The position numbers and the translations under genes were made by a program. The notes beneath the pieces were generated by a model, which was not told where the DNA came from, made no database searches, and saw only the letters and a list, made by a program, of their open reading frames with translations. This document shows positions 24,801-34,397 of a stretch of DNA of 38,085 nucleotides, in pieces; the stretch's first letter is position 1, and the number at the start of each line of letters is the position of its first letter. The DNA is taken from NCBI GenBank assembly GCA_964501945.1, contig CAZCTY010000006.1:1-38085 (forward strand), in the 5' to 3' direction. The DNA is from 21-14-0-10-32-9 sp964501945. Its GTDB lineage: Archaea; Nanobdellota; Nanobdellia; Woesearchaeales; 21-14-0-10-32-9.

Positions 24801-27800
24801 NNNNNNNNNNNNNNNNNGAGAAAACAACGAACTACCACCAACCTGCTCCACAACATACTCAAAACCAGCAACCCCTGATTCATTATCTTCTGCGTTAAGT
24901 TTGAAGTTGAATTCTTCTAGTGAGCAGGTTTCTTTATTTGCGTCTATTTCTAAGTTGTGTGGTGGTTGGTTGTCTATTAGGAATGTTTGTGATTCTATTC
25001 TATCTCCCATTCCGTCGCATTGTGCGTGTACTGTGTTATATCCGCTTGATAAATCGTCTGTTGGGCGTATTGCGTTATATATATTCCATCCATTTGACGA
25101 CATTCCTTCTCTGCTTAATCTGAATTTATCATCTTCATCGTTGTTAAACCAAGCTCTGCATATTTGGTTTTGGAATCCTGAAAATTCTATTGTTATATTT
25201 ACATTATCTGAGGAATAGTCTGTTGGTGATATGAAATTTATTAATAATCCGTGTACTAGGTTTATTTCTATTTCTTGTGTTGTTGTTGTTTTGAGTCCTG
25301 CGAGGTTCTTGCAGTTTATTTCTAGTTCGAATGTGTGTTGTTCTGGGTCGCTGTAGAATTGTATTGTGTCTTCTTGTGTTTTTGTGTAGTTGTTTATGTT
25401 GTTAAATATTGTATTTTTGTTTTTTGTTGCCTCTGGGTTGTTTCCTGTTGGTGGTTGTCCTATTGGTTCTGTTGTGCATGTGACTGCTTGGTTTGCTTTG
25501 ACTGTTAGGTCTGTTCTTCTCTGTTGTGGGTTTGATATTATCTCTGGGTTTAGTTTTATTGATTCTAGTTCTGGTAGTTCTTCTAGTACTGTTATGTATA
25601 GTGGTCTGTATGAGTATCTTCCTTCTGTTTCTTTGCATATTACTTCTATTTTTCTAAAGCTGTGTTCTTCTCCTGAGCCGCTTATGCTTTTTATTTCTGG
25701 TAAGTGTGTGTAATCTTCATAATTTAGGTTTGGTATTGTGAATGTTTCGTTGTTTGTTGTTTGAAATGTATTTGATGCGGAAAAATCTTGATAGTATAAT
25801 TCTTCTGGTTCTTTTCCTGGTTCTATCGTATGTGCGTATCGGCATTCTTGTGCTTGTCTGTCTTCTTCTAGTTCTATTGTGAAGTCAAATACATTCGTTG
25901 TTGATGCTGCAAATATTGGTCTTGGTATGTCGTGTTCTTTTGGTGTTTTTACCCAGAATTGCATTGTGTCTGTGTCTATTCTGAATTGTGTTTTTGATTT
26001 TACTGTAATATTTTTTTGGTTTGTGGTCTCTATTTCAAATATGTATAATCCGTCTGATAGTATTTTTGATGGTCTATATACTGTGTAGTTATTTGTTTGT
26101 TGTTTTTCGTCTAGGTTTAGTATTTCCCATCCTGTTTGGTTGAATGCTTGTTCTTTTGTTATGTCTTGTTCGTCTAGTGTTCCTATTCTTTTTATTCTCG
26201 CAGTATTTATATTTACATCTTCACTAAAGGTTACATTTATTATTGGTCTTGTTGCGTTGTATTCTTCGTTTTTTGTCTCGAAGCATCTTGCTGTTGTATC
26301 ATTTAGGTTTAATTCGCAATTTGTTATTGGTTGGCTTATTTGTACGTCTTCTTGGTATGGTTCGTATATTGTTATGCTTGGTGTTTTGTAATTTAGGTTT
26401 CTTAAATTTAGGAATGTTATTGTTTCTTTATTATTATTTAACTCATCTGATATTTTCTTTTCGAGGTATGTTTCTTTGTATGTTGTCCAGTTTGCTTGTA
26501 GGTTTATTATATCTGTTGTTGTTGCATTTCCTTTTGTGATTGTTTCCTCGCCGTTATTATATGTTAGTTTATATTCTGTATCTTTGCAAGGTGTTGTGAA
26601 ATCCATGTTGCCCCATGTTATTTGTGGGTGAGGTGTGCAATTTAATTGTAGGTTTAGTTCTTCTTTTGGTGTTGTTGCGTTGTATTCTTCGTTTGTGTCT
26701 GTATCTATTATTGTCATATTTGGTGGTGTTAGGTCTATTGCGAAGTATATTAGGTGTCCGTTGTTTCCTCTATATAGTCCGTTTTCATCTGCGCCTAGTG
26801 GGTATTCTCCATCTACTTCTGGGAATTGGCACACAGGTCTTAGTACGTGTACTCCTTGTTTTTCTGTGGTGTAATTTGCCTCGTGTGTTAGTCCGTCTTC
26901 TGTTGTTGTAAAGGTTCCTTGGATGTTTCCTTGCATGTCTTCGTAGTGGCATTCATCTGCTGTCGTGTTTGTTTTTATGGATATTGGTATTTTTGTTTTA
27001 TTGTATGTGTTTACCCCTGTTGGTTGCGCGTCATATATTATGTTATTTGCATTTACAAGTATCGGTATTGTTTTTTGTGTTTTTTGTCCTAGTTCATCTG
27101 TGCAGGTTATATTAAATGTGTATGTTGAATCTTTTAGCATATTGTATTGCCAGTTTAGTGTTGTTTGGTTTGTTGATTTTGTTGTTTCATCTTGTAGATC
27201 TGGGTGTTCTTCGTTGTTTGTTTGGTTTATTGAGTCTGTTAGTTTCGTTGTGCATGTTATTGTATCTAGGTTCGTTGTTGTGTTTATTTCTATGTTTGAT
27301 AATATTTGGTTTAGTGATTCGTAGTAATTTGGTTTTATTTCATATACTACATTTAGTTCTAGTTCTGGTGATAGTTGTATTGTGTTTGTTTTTACTATTT
27401 CGAGGTTGCTCGTTTTATCTTGTGTGAAATATCTAAAGTGTACATTTCCTGGGTTTAAGTCTTCTATACTGTTTATTATTTCATTTTTGCCTTGTGTATC
27501 TAGGTAATTTGTTTGTGGGAAGCCTGGTAGTGTATTTGATATTTCTAGGTAGAATTTTTCTATTTGTTTTGTGTTTGAATATCCAAAGTCTAATATTTGT
27601 TGTTTTGAGTATAATGTGTCATTTTGTATTTCTTGGCCTGCTATGTATATTGTTGTTTCTGGTTTTTTAAAATCTAAAAAGCAGTCTTTGTTTGCTTGGC
27701 TCCCTGTGCAGTCTGATTGAAGATCTCCCAAGGGTGAGAAGTAGCTGCTTCTATATGTTGCGTCTCTGACGCATTTATTTCCTGTCCATACGCATATGCC

Positions 27801-30560
27801 TCTATCTAATGCGTCTCCTGATCTTTGTAGTATTTTATTTGTTATTCCTGTTTGTATATAGTCTCCGTGCTGATTTTGTGCGTAGTTTATATCCATTATT
27901 AGTTGTTGGTTGTTTGTGCACTCCTCTTCTGTGTTATATGTTTCACATCCGACTTCTTCTTCATTCATACAATGATATAAGTCTATATCTAGGTCTGATT
28001 TATTTTCGTTGTACCAGCAGTTTTCTCCGTATAATTCACATAGTTCCGGCGTGCATCTTCCATCAAATAAAGGATCTTCATCGCACACGTTACAGTTTTG
28101 TTGTGTTTCGTTTTTTGGTATACAAACACCTATTCCTAATTCGTCTTCTTCTGTTAGGCTGTTCCATTGACAATCTAGCATTGATATAGCGCATTGGTTT
28201 TCTTGGCAATTTGTTTTTGTTTTATAATCGTAGCAAGAATTAATATTTGAGCAAGGGTCTGTTTGTCCTATTATTGTTCTTTGTGGTACGAAGTCTTCTC
28301 TAAAGCAAACTAGCGCATCTACTTCGTCTCTGCATTCATCATCGTATTGGTAGAGTGTGTGTGAAAATACTCCGAATGGGCCTCTGCATCTCTCGCACAC
28401 GCTTACATCATAGCATTGTGCTTCTCCTGGCGCGGTTTCTATGCATCTCTCTGGTGCGCATTCGTTTTGTAAATTTAATATTAAATCTTCTGTGCATTCA
28501 TGCACATTATTTTCTCTGCAAAATTGTCCTGGTCCTCTTATTATACATTCTGGGTGTGGTATTGGGCTGCATACTTCTTTTGTTACTTGTCCTTCATCTA
28601 AAGTTAGTGTTAATTTATAGCATACATTATTGCTCTCTTGTGTTGCTTCATAAATATGATCATCTACGTAAAACAAATTGCTTGCAAAATATTGTGATAC
28701 TACGTGCTCCGGGCTTGTCTCTGTTCCATCTTCGTGTATCATTGTTCTTGTCATATTTATTACTGAGTTTTTGCATTGTGGTGGTATGCCTTCCCAGGAT
28801 ATGTTTGCTTTTATTTCTTGGTTTTCAAATATCCAGTTTATTTGTGGGTCAAAATTATTATTTTGAGAATCGCATGTCGGTGTGCAAATTGGTGCTTCAT
28901 CGCATACATCGCATACCCCGCACATATTTGAGTTATCGCATCCATTTATTGTTTCTGGGCATAGGACGCATTTGTTTGTGTTTAGTTGACAATCACGACA
29001 TTGTAGTGTTCCTGCATCGTAATCTCCTACATCTTCACAAGTTATTACATCTCCATCTTCATTGATTATGTTTCCGTTTACTATTTCACATTCATCTCCT
29101 TCTGCTACTTCGCCGTCTCCACAAGTTCCATCCTCGGGTGGTTCTGGTGGTTCTACATCTTCCACTTCGCATCTGTTATCTTCATTACATATTCCTACAT
29201 CGCAATCATCATCAGTCCTGCATTCGACGCAAGCCCCGTCATGATATAGTGGTCTGTTTGCAGGACAGCATTTATTTTCAGCTGTATTGCATTCTCTGCT
29301 ACTAGGACAATCATTATCTGCCTCGCAGTAATCTTCTGGGATGGGCTCTACGCATTCTCCGTCATCACACGTATATCCTTCCTCGCAGTCATCATCGTCT
29401 ATGCATTGTACACATATTTCTTCAACATCTGAGTATATTGGTGAGGTTTGAGGGCAGCATTCTTCTTCTTGTAGATTACAATCTGTATCTTCACAGTCCT
29501 CGTGTGCTTCGCAGTAATCTTCTGGGATGGGCTCTACGCATTCTCCGTCATCACACGTATATCCTTCCTCGCAGTCATCATCGTCTATGCATTGTACACA
29601 TATTTCTTCAACATCTGAGTATATTGGTGAGGTTTGAGGGCAGCATTCGTTTATTTGTAGGTTACAGTCAAACGTACAGTCTTGATGATTTTCACATTCT
29701 AATTCTGGTTCTTCTTCATCTTCATCTTCTGGTTCTACGCATACATTGTTATCGCCACATTCTAAGTCTTCACAGCATCCATCATCATCTGAACAATGTT
29801 GTCCTATTGTAGCACAGTCTGGCCTGCATGTTCCTTCATGGCATGTTTCTGAGCAGCAATCTTGATTCTCATCGCATGATTCTCCGTCTAATAAGCATTC
29901 TGGTTCTTCCTCTTCTTCTTCGCATTCTAATATTATTTCTCCAAGGTCTAAATCGTCTTCATTGTTTATTTCGTGATACCTGTGTTCTTCTGGTAGTGAG
30001 CATTCTTGTTCTATGTTTGTTATTGTTAGTTCATATTGGTGTCCGAATTGTTCTGTTGAAAAAGGAATTATTAAATTAGAGTTTGTAAATGTGCCTGTTT
30101 GTATTGTGTTTCCTTGATATCTTAGTGCGTAGTTTCCTGATGCCGGGTTGTAATCATCAAGCTCTTCAGGATATTCGATTATAGCTGTTATTTCCACATC
30201 TAATTCAGGTGGTTCTTCAGCACATATTTCTGCGCAGGTTTTATCATCTTGATAATGTTTAAATATTCCTGCGCTTCCCCCTTCCGCTGTTGGCGCTTCG
30301 CAGTATCCCAACTTTATTACTCCCTCTATTACATTTCCATCTTCTCCGCAGCAGCATCCGGTTTCGCATAAAGTTGTTTGGTCTCCATCCAGATAAAATA
30401 CTCCTCCAAGAATAGGACACATATCTTCTTTTATGTCTGTTTCGCAATCATCAAGGTACACGCATAGCCCTGTTTGTGTTTGTGTTTGTGTGAGTGCTTG
30501 AGGTGTTATGAGTAAAATAAATAGAACTATTAAGAATACAGGGATTGATTTTTTTAACAT
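18869..30560 (-). CDS. giant cysteine-rich, repeat-containing surface protein (adhesin-like)
   Basis: This is one gene interrupted by two assembly gaps. The protein starts MLKKSIPVFLIVLFILLITP, a Sec signal. An N-terminal third carries many small cysteine repeats (for example DDDDCEEGYTCDDGEC). A middle part has Ig-like beta segments and one cysteine-rich section. At least four units of about 450 residues follow, each with a turn like DSETCSLDNFRF, an FDL(V/T)L segment after IWVDSP, and CTNLAGL. A cysteine block of the type DGIQNGLETGVDCG lies near the C-terminus. It ends in one helix (NTIGVILLILGVVFMLSGGG) and a Lys/Gln/Glu-rich cytoplasmic tail of about 170 residues. Collapsing the duplicated 55 bp at 19004 moves the stop to 18869. 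Length is about 3,850 aa as drawn and about 4,210 if a repeat copy is hidden in the second gap. It heads operon C; cell attachment is inferred. Confidence 0.85.
18949..19158. other. artefactual assembly gap (100 N) between identical 55-mers
   Basis: The 55 bases at 18949-19003 are identical to those at 19104-19158, with N at 19004-19103. This is what two contigs overlapping by 55 bases look like when left unmerged. Removing 155 bases makes the giant protein continue as EDKTEKTKQQSEDDEVF and stop at 18869, overlapping the next ATG. Confidence 0.9.
23310..24872. repeat. 1.35-kb in-frame repeat cassette with opposite codon skew
   Basis: Two 55-bp boundary sequences recur. One (A, encoding EPPRDLVISSDSETCSLD) is at 23310-23364 and 24663-24717. 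The other (B, encoding VAGFEYVVEQVGGSSLFS) is at 24567-24621 and 24818-24872. Copies of A are 1353 bp apart, or 451 codons. Throughout this interval the plus strand is rich in A and C, whereas the rest of the giant gene is rich in T and G on that strand; that is, the coding strand switches to T/G-ending codons. Edges of the switch coincide with A and B. The protein encoded is a homologue of the flanking 450-residue units. Confidence 0.85.
24718..24817. other. assembly gap, probably hiding a further repeat copy
   Basis: The run of 100 N lies between boundary sequence A (24663-24717) and boundary sequence B (24818-24872). The same two sequences bound the resolved 1312-bp segment 23310-24621. 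Inserting one copy there gives a true gap of about 1202 bp and joins the two halves of the gene in frame. The frame test alone has a one-in-three chance of passing. Confidence 0.7.
29323..29648. repeat. identical 140-bp direct repeats in the cysteine-rich region
   Basis: Bases 29323-29462 and 29509-29648 are identical and 186 bp (62 codons) apart. They encode two copies of the unit with ECCPQTSPIYSDVEEICVQC and DDDDCEEGYTCDDGEC. Identity at silent positions shows recent duplication or gene conversion. Confidence 0.92.
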
Positions 30561-30571
30561 TTATGCTCACT

Positions 30572-30610
30572 ACCTCTTATGTTTCTAAATCTTCCTAGTT
30601 ATTTATAAAC
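30572..30610 (-). promoter_or_regulatory. promoter and SD of the giant gene (operon C)
   Basis: The minus strand has GTTTATAAAT (30610-30601) as TATA box and AGAGGT (30577-30572) as SD, 11 nt before ATG 30560. The predicted transcription start is near 30578, so the leader is short. The divergent gene's TATA box lies about 80 bp away. Confidence 0.55.
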
Positions 30611-30683
30611 TTTTCTACTTGTTTTTTGTTCTTTTTTTATGTGTATGATTTATTATTTATTGAAAGTGTTTTTTTTAGTAAGT

Positions 30684-30691
30684 TTTATATA
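30684..30691 (+). promoter_or_regulatory. TATA box deciding the start of the 894-aa gene
   Basis: TTTATATA ends at 30691, so an ATG at 30691 overlaps the box itself and cannot lie in the transcript. Counting about 27 nt from the box centre gives a transcription start at 30714-30715, exactly the ATG at 30715: a leaderless mRNA. Confidence 0.6.
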
Positions 30692-30714
30692 TGTTTGAAG
30701 AAATTTTTTTATTT

Positions 30715-33399
30715 ATGAAAAAAGGGGTTTTTCTTTATGTAAAAGGGCAGGTTACTGTTTTTGTTATTTTGGGTTTTGTTCTTTTTATCATGGTTGCTTT
30801 CTTTTTGGCTGCTATTAATTCTTTGGGTCCTTCTGGTGATAGTGTTTCTGATTCTAGGCGTGCTATTGAAACTGAGTTGGATTCTATTACTTTAAATTAT
30901 TATATTTATAGTTGTTTGGATAGTGTGGTTAATGAGGAGATTTTTCGTTTCGCTAAGAGTGGTGGTTTTTTAACTGATGGTTTTGAGGCAGGTGTTAATT
31001 CTATTCCTTTCAATGTGTCTGAGGATGAAATTGTTAATGTTAGTTATGGTGTAGGTACTACTTTTAAAGACGTGGAATGTGATATTGTTGAAGAAAGCCC
31101 GCCTGAGTATCCTTTATATTTTACTTATCTGCATGACTTATATGGGGAGTATCGCGGCGTATCTATGTGTAGTCGTTATCCTGATTTTGGAGAGGGTTCT
31201 GGTTTTTTTGGTTTGGTTAATTTATCTAGGCTTTGTATTCAAGGCAGTCCTAATCTTGAAAATATTCCTGGTTTTGGTGTTAGTCCTTGCAGTGGTAATA
31301 GGCATTTAAATGAAGATTATACTGTGGAGCATGTTTTATCTGAGCGTATTCAAAATGGTTTGGATGAGTGTGTTAATAGGACTATGCTCTATGAGATTAG
31401 TGATCAGCTTTTAAGTCTTAGCCCTGATAGGGATATTAGTGTTGAGATTATTTTTAATTCTCAGTCTTTTACTGCTATAGCTGAGTTTCCTTTTACTTCA
31501 CTTTTGGGTGATGGGGATGTTACTGTTATTAGTAAGAATTATTCTTATTCTTCTCATCTTAGGATCACTCGTCTTCATAATTATGTTTTGAGTTTGCTTA
31601 GTGCTGATAATCTTGATGTTTTTTTTAATTTGTCAAGGGATTATAGTGGTGTTGAGCGCGATGAGCATTCTGCAAAGCCTAGAAATGTTGAGGATTTTTA
31701 TTCTAGTTCTTTTGATGTTAAGGTTCATAATTTTCTTGATTGTGACATTGATAATCCTGTTAATGATTGTGATAAGTATCGTTTTGATCGTATTTTAGAA
31801 GTTTCTGATTCGTCTAGTAAGTATTTTAATGATTCTCTTACATTTAGGATTGGTATTAAGAATCGTCGTCCTGCGCTTGATTTGATTCATGAGTTCTCTA
31901 CGAGTTTTAGGGATTTTAACATTATTAGTGCTGAGAATGAAGAAATCATTATTGATCCTTGGGGTTATGATCCTGATGATTGGCCTGTCACTTATAATTA
32001 TAGTGGTTGGAAAGAAACTTATGATGAGTCTTGCGAAATTGTAGGTGAAAATATTGTTTGTGATCGCGATTATAGCGTTGAGCCGCGTAATTGGACTACT
32101 TCTGATTTATTTATTGATACTAATCGTTCTGCGAGTTTTACTCCTAATTCGTCTGATTTAGGACCTCATAATGTTACTGTGATTGTTACGGATTATTCTG
32201 GTAAAAGTGATTGGCAAACTGTTAAGATTCTTGTTTTTGATTTGCCTTTAGCTGTTATTACTCCCAAACCCGTTTATCCTGATGTTCCTAATTTTGTGTA
32301 TAGTGTGGAGGATCCTTTTGTTCTTTCGGGTGAGGGTAGTGCTGTTTCTGAGTGGCTTAATAATAGTTGGCCATCTGAATTGTCTAATTTTTCTTGGGAG
32401 GTGTATGGCCCTAATGATTTAAACAACTTTTTGTTTTCTGATTCTTTGTCTGGGCCTAATATTCCTATGCCGCCTCACATTGAGTTACCTAATCCTAAGA
32501 ATTTGCTTGACATTCACGAACGCGACTTTAAAAATGCTGGGCAATATTTGTTTAATTTAGTTGTTAGTCAAAATGTTTTAGAAGGACCTCTTCAAGGTGT
32601 TCCTATTAATTCTAATCCTGTAAATCAGGAAGTTACTGTTAAACAGTGTATTCCTTTTAGTCATCAAGAACCTGTTTTTCCTTATGGTCATCAAACTGTT
32701 GATGGATTCGGTGAGCATAATCATGCTTGTTGTGGAGGAAATCTTGATGATCCTACTACTTATACTTTATTAGGTTCAAATACTAATTGTCATTCTGAGA
32801 CTTGGTACGGTGAGTATTATTCTTTATTAGATAAGTTAGAGGAATTGGAGATGAGTGCTGTATTACAAGATTACGTGTGGCCCCCTAAATACAGTGGAGA
32901 CAAACCTAGCGACACTCATACTAATGGAAGAACTAATGTTTACAGGTTAAGTTTTGATAGGGCGTGTGATGGTGAGCGCGGTAATATTTGTGCAGGCGAT
33001 ATTACTGCGAATATAGATGTTGAATTTCCAGGAACAAGTCAGTGTATTGGGCCGCCTAAGCATATTGTTCCAACGGCCACTAACCATATAATTAATTATG
33101 AATATGAAACTTTTTATTCTATTTTTGAGAATGGTCCTAATTATTGTTCGCATAGACCTAATTTTGAAGATATATGTTCTAATGAAGACTTTTTTAATGT
33201 AAGCAGCGAAGTAGGTAAATATCATTGCGAGTATATTTTTTGTAAAGGTGGAAGTTGTAGTGCGATTGATATGGATGAGTCGAATTGTGTTTGTCGTAAA
33301 GAATGTCCTAACTCTGTGTGCACTACTGGAGAAACTCATCCGGATCCTGATGATGATCGTGTTTGCGATCCTAATACTTGCAAGTGGGTTGATACTTAA
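30715..33399 (+). CDS. large pilin-like surface protein (894 aa)
   Basis: From ATG 30715 the protein begins MKKGVFLYVKGQVTVFVILG and continues FVLFIMVAFFLAA; KGQ before the helix is prepilin-like. The ectodomain of about 850 residues contains a helical/mixed N-terminal domain with paired cysteines (about 60-260). An Ig/cadherin-like beta domain lies near 410-510 (IIIDPWGYDPDDWPVTYNYS, then GPHNVTVIVTDYSGKSDWQT). A second beta segment follows (PFVLSGEGSAVSEW). The C-terminal cysteine-rich domain has more than a dozen cysteines (HACCGGNLDD, HCEYIFCKGGSCSAID, NCVCRKECPNSVC). It is the only surface gene here on the plus strand, divergent from operon C, and its codons end mostly in T. Many N-x-S/T sequons are present. 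No enzyme motif was found. Confidence 0.86.
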   Translation: MKKGVFLYVKGQVTVFVILGFVLFIMVAFFLAAINSLGPSGDSVSDSRRAIETELDSITLNYYIYSCLDSVVNEEIFRFAKSGGFLTDGFEAGVNSIPFNVSEDEIVNVSYGVGTTFKDVECDIVEESPPEYPLYFTYLHDLYGEYRGVSMCSRYPDFGEGSGFFGLVNLSRLCIQGSPNLENIPGFGVSPCSGNRHLNEDYTVEHVLSERIQNGLDECVNRTMLYEISDQLLSLSPDRDISVEIIFNSQSFTAIAEFPFTSLLGDGDVTVISKNYSYSSHLRITRLHNYVLSLLSADNLDVFFNLSRDYSGVERDEHSAKPRNVEDFYSSSFDVKVHNFLDCDIDNPVNDCDKYRFDRILEVSDSSSKYFNDSLTFRIGIKNRRPALDLIHEFSTSFRDFNIISAENEEIIIDPWGYDPDDWPVTYNYSGWKETYDESCEIVGENIVCDRDYSVEPRNWTTSDLFIDTNRSASFTPNSSDLGPHNVTVIVTDYSGKSDWQTVKILVFDLPLAVITPKPVYPDVPNFVYSVEDPFVLSGEGSAVSEWLNNSWPSELSNFSWEVYGPNDLNNFLFSDSLSGPNIPMPPHIELPNPKNLLDIHERDFKNAGQYLFNLVVSQNVLEGPLQGVPINSNPVNQEVTVKQCIPFSHQEPVFPYGHQTVDGFGEHNHACCGGNLDDPTTYTLLGSNTNCHSETWYGEYYSLLDKLEELEMSAVLQDYVWPPKYSGDKPSDTHTNGRTNVYRLSFDRACDGERGNICAGDITANIDVEFPGTSQCIGPPKHIVPTATNHIINYEYETFYSIFENGPNYCSHRPNFEDICSNEDFFNVSSEVGKYHCEYIFCKGGSCSAIDMDESNCVCRKECPNSVCTTGETHPDPDDDRVCDPNTCKWVDT

Positions 33400-33497
33400 T
33401 TCTTATTTTTAATTTTTTTTTTATTTGTTTTAGAAATGTTAGTATTAATTTAAAAAAATTTTAAAAAAATGTTTTTTTTGGTTTTGTTTCTTTTTTT
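33400..33497. terminator. bidirectional A/T-tract terminator between convergent genes
   Basis: T runs (around 33411-33421 and 33471-33479) follow the plus-strand gene. A runs (around 33453-33469), which are T runs on the minus strand, follow the Memo-family gene. The 98-bp stretch is nearly all A and T and holds no other feature. Confidence 0.5.
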
Positions 33498-34349
33498 TTA
33501 TTTGAATACGAGGCTTGCAAAGCTTGTGAAATTTTTGTAGTCTTGGTTCATGTCTGCTGTTGTGTAGTATTGTTCTAGTAATGATTTTCTTGGTTTTAGT
33601 ATTAGCATTAGCAGGGTTATTCCTAAATAGTTGTTTGTATTCATTGCTCTCTCTTCTATGTATTTTAGGTATTCTATTGGTTTGTTTTCTTGTATTAGGT
33701 CTAGCGCTCCTTTGTCTAATTCGTATACTTTTTTGTGTGCGTCTTTTTCGAATGGTATGTATGTGTGGTTTGGTCCGTATCTTGTAAAGTTTGTTGGTAC
33801 TATTATTGTTGCTGTTTTGTTTTGTTCTAGTAATGTTTCTTTTATGTCTACTGCTACTTTTTTAAGTTCTGTGTCATGGTTTATTAGTATTGGTAGTATT
33901 TTTATTTTTTCTAGTTCTTTGTTGTATATGTATTGTATGTATGGTAGTTGTGATTCTATGAATTCATCATCATCCAGTATTGGTTCTGTGTTTTTTATTT
34001 TTGTTTTTTTTATTATCTCTCTTGCGAGGCTTTGGTCTGCTCTCACTATTCCGTATGGTGTTTCGTATGGTTCCATGCCTATGGTTGAGTCTTTTTGTGT
34101 TTGTCCTATTATTATGAATACATCTGGTTTTTTTTCTTCGGCTAAGTGTTTATATGCCCACGCCGCGCATGGCCCGCTTATATCATATGAATGCAGGGGG
34201 GTGATTATTCCTTTTATGTGTGTTCTGTTATTTGGTTTTGCTGGTAAGTCTCCTGGTCCTCTATCGTGCAGGAATGCGTCTTTTATTTGGTTGTTTATTA
34301 GTGTTGGTGCTGCGTGATAGTATATTCCGGATAATTTGTGTTTTCTCAT
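33498..34349 (-). CDS. Memo-family protein (AmmeMemoRadiSam system protein B-like), divergent
   Basis: The 283-aa length is normal for the family. Recognisable segments in order are IITPLHSYDISGPCAAWAYK (family HAGY-YSG), FIIIGQTQKDS (family GPSH), ETPYGIVRAD (family TPLG), EFIESQLPYIQ (family EHSLE-QLPF), KILPILI, and the C-terminal SFASLVF. Of the three metal-site residues of human Memo1, only the first His is kept (H53). The GPSH His is replaced by Gln/Lys, and the Cys region is rebuilt (MNTNNYLG). It may have lost the metal site or have changed chemistry. The family is related to LigB-type dioxygenases. The gene is monocistronic, with a nearly leaderless ATG. Its link to the surface cluster is unclear. 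Confidence 0.82.
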   Translation of the reverse strand: MRKHKLSGIYYHAAPTLINNQIKDAFLHDRGPGDLPAKPNNRTHIKGIITPLHSYDISGPCAAWAYKHLAEEKKPDVFIIIGQTQKDSTIGMEPYETPYGIVRADQSLAREIIKKTKIKNTEPILDDDEFIESQLPYIQYIYNKELEKIKILPILINHDTELKKVAVDIKETLLEQNKTATIIVPTNFTRYGPNHTYIPFEKDAHKKVYELDKGALDLIQENKPIEYLKYIEERAMNTNNYLGITLLMLILKPRKSLLEQYYTTADMNQDYKNFTSFASLVFK

Positions 34350-34374
34350 AGTATTTTATTTATTAGAATGTTTT

Positions 34375-34382
34375 ATTTAAAA
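34375..34382 (-). promoter_or_regulatory. TATA box of the Memo-family gene
   Basis: The minus strand reads TTTTAAATA about 30 nt before ATG 34349. This predicts a leader of at most a few nucleotides, and no SD is present. Confidence 0.45.
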
Positions 34383-34397
34383 GTTTTGGCGTTTTTT

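Noticed and set aside
23731..25218. Long plus-strand open frame opposite the giant gene
   Set aside because: It follows from the A/C-rich plus strand of the repeat cassette, runs through the N gap, and encodes low-complexity Asn/Arg/Thr/Ile sequence with no domain or ribosome site.
30691..30714. ATG at 30691 as start of the 894-aa gene
   Set aside because: It overlaps the TATA box, upstream of the predicted transcription start.
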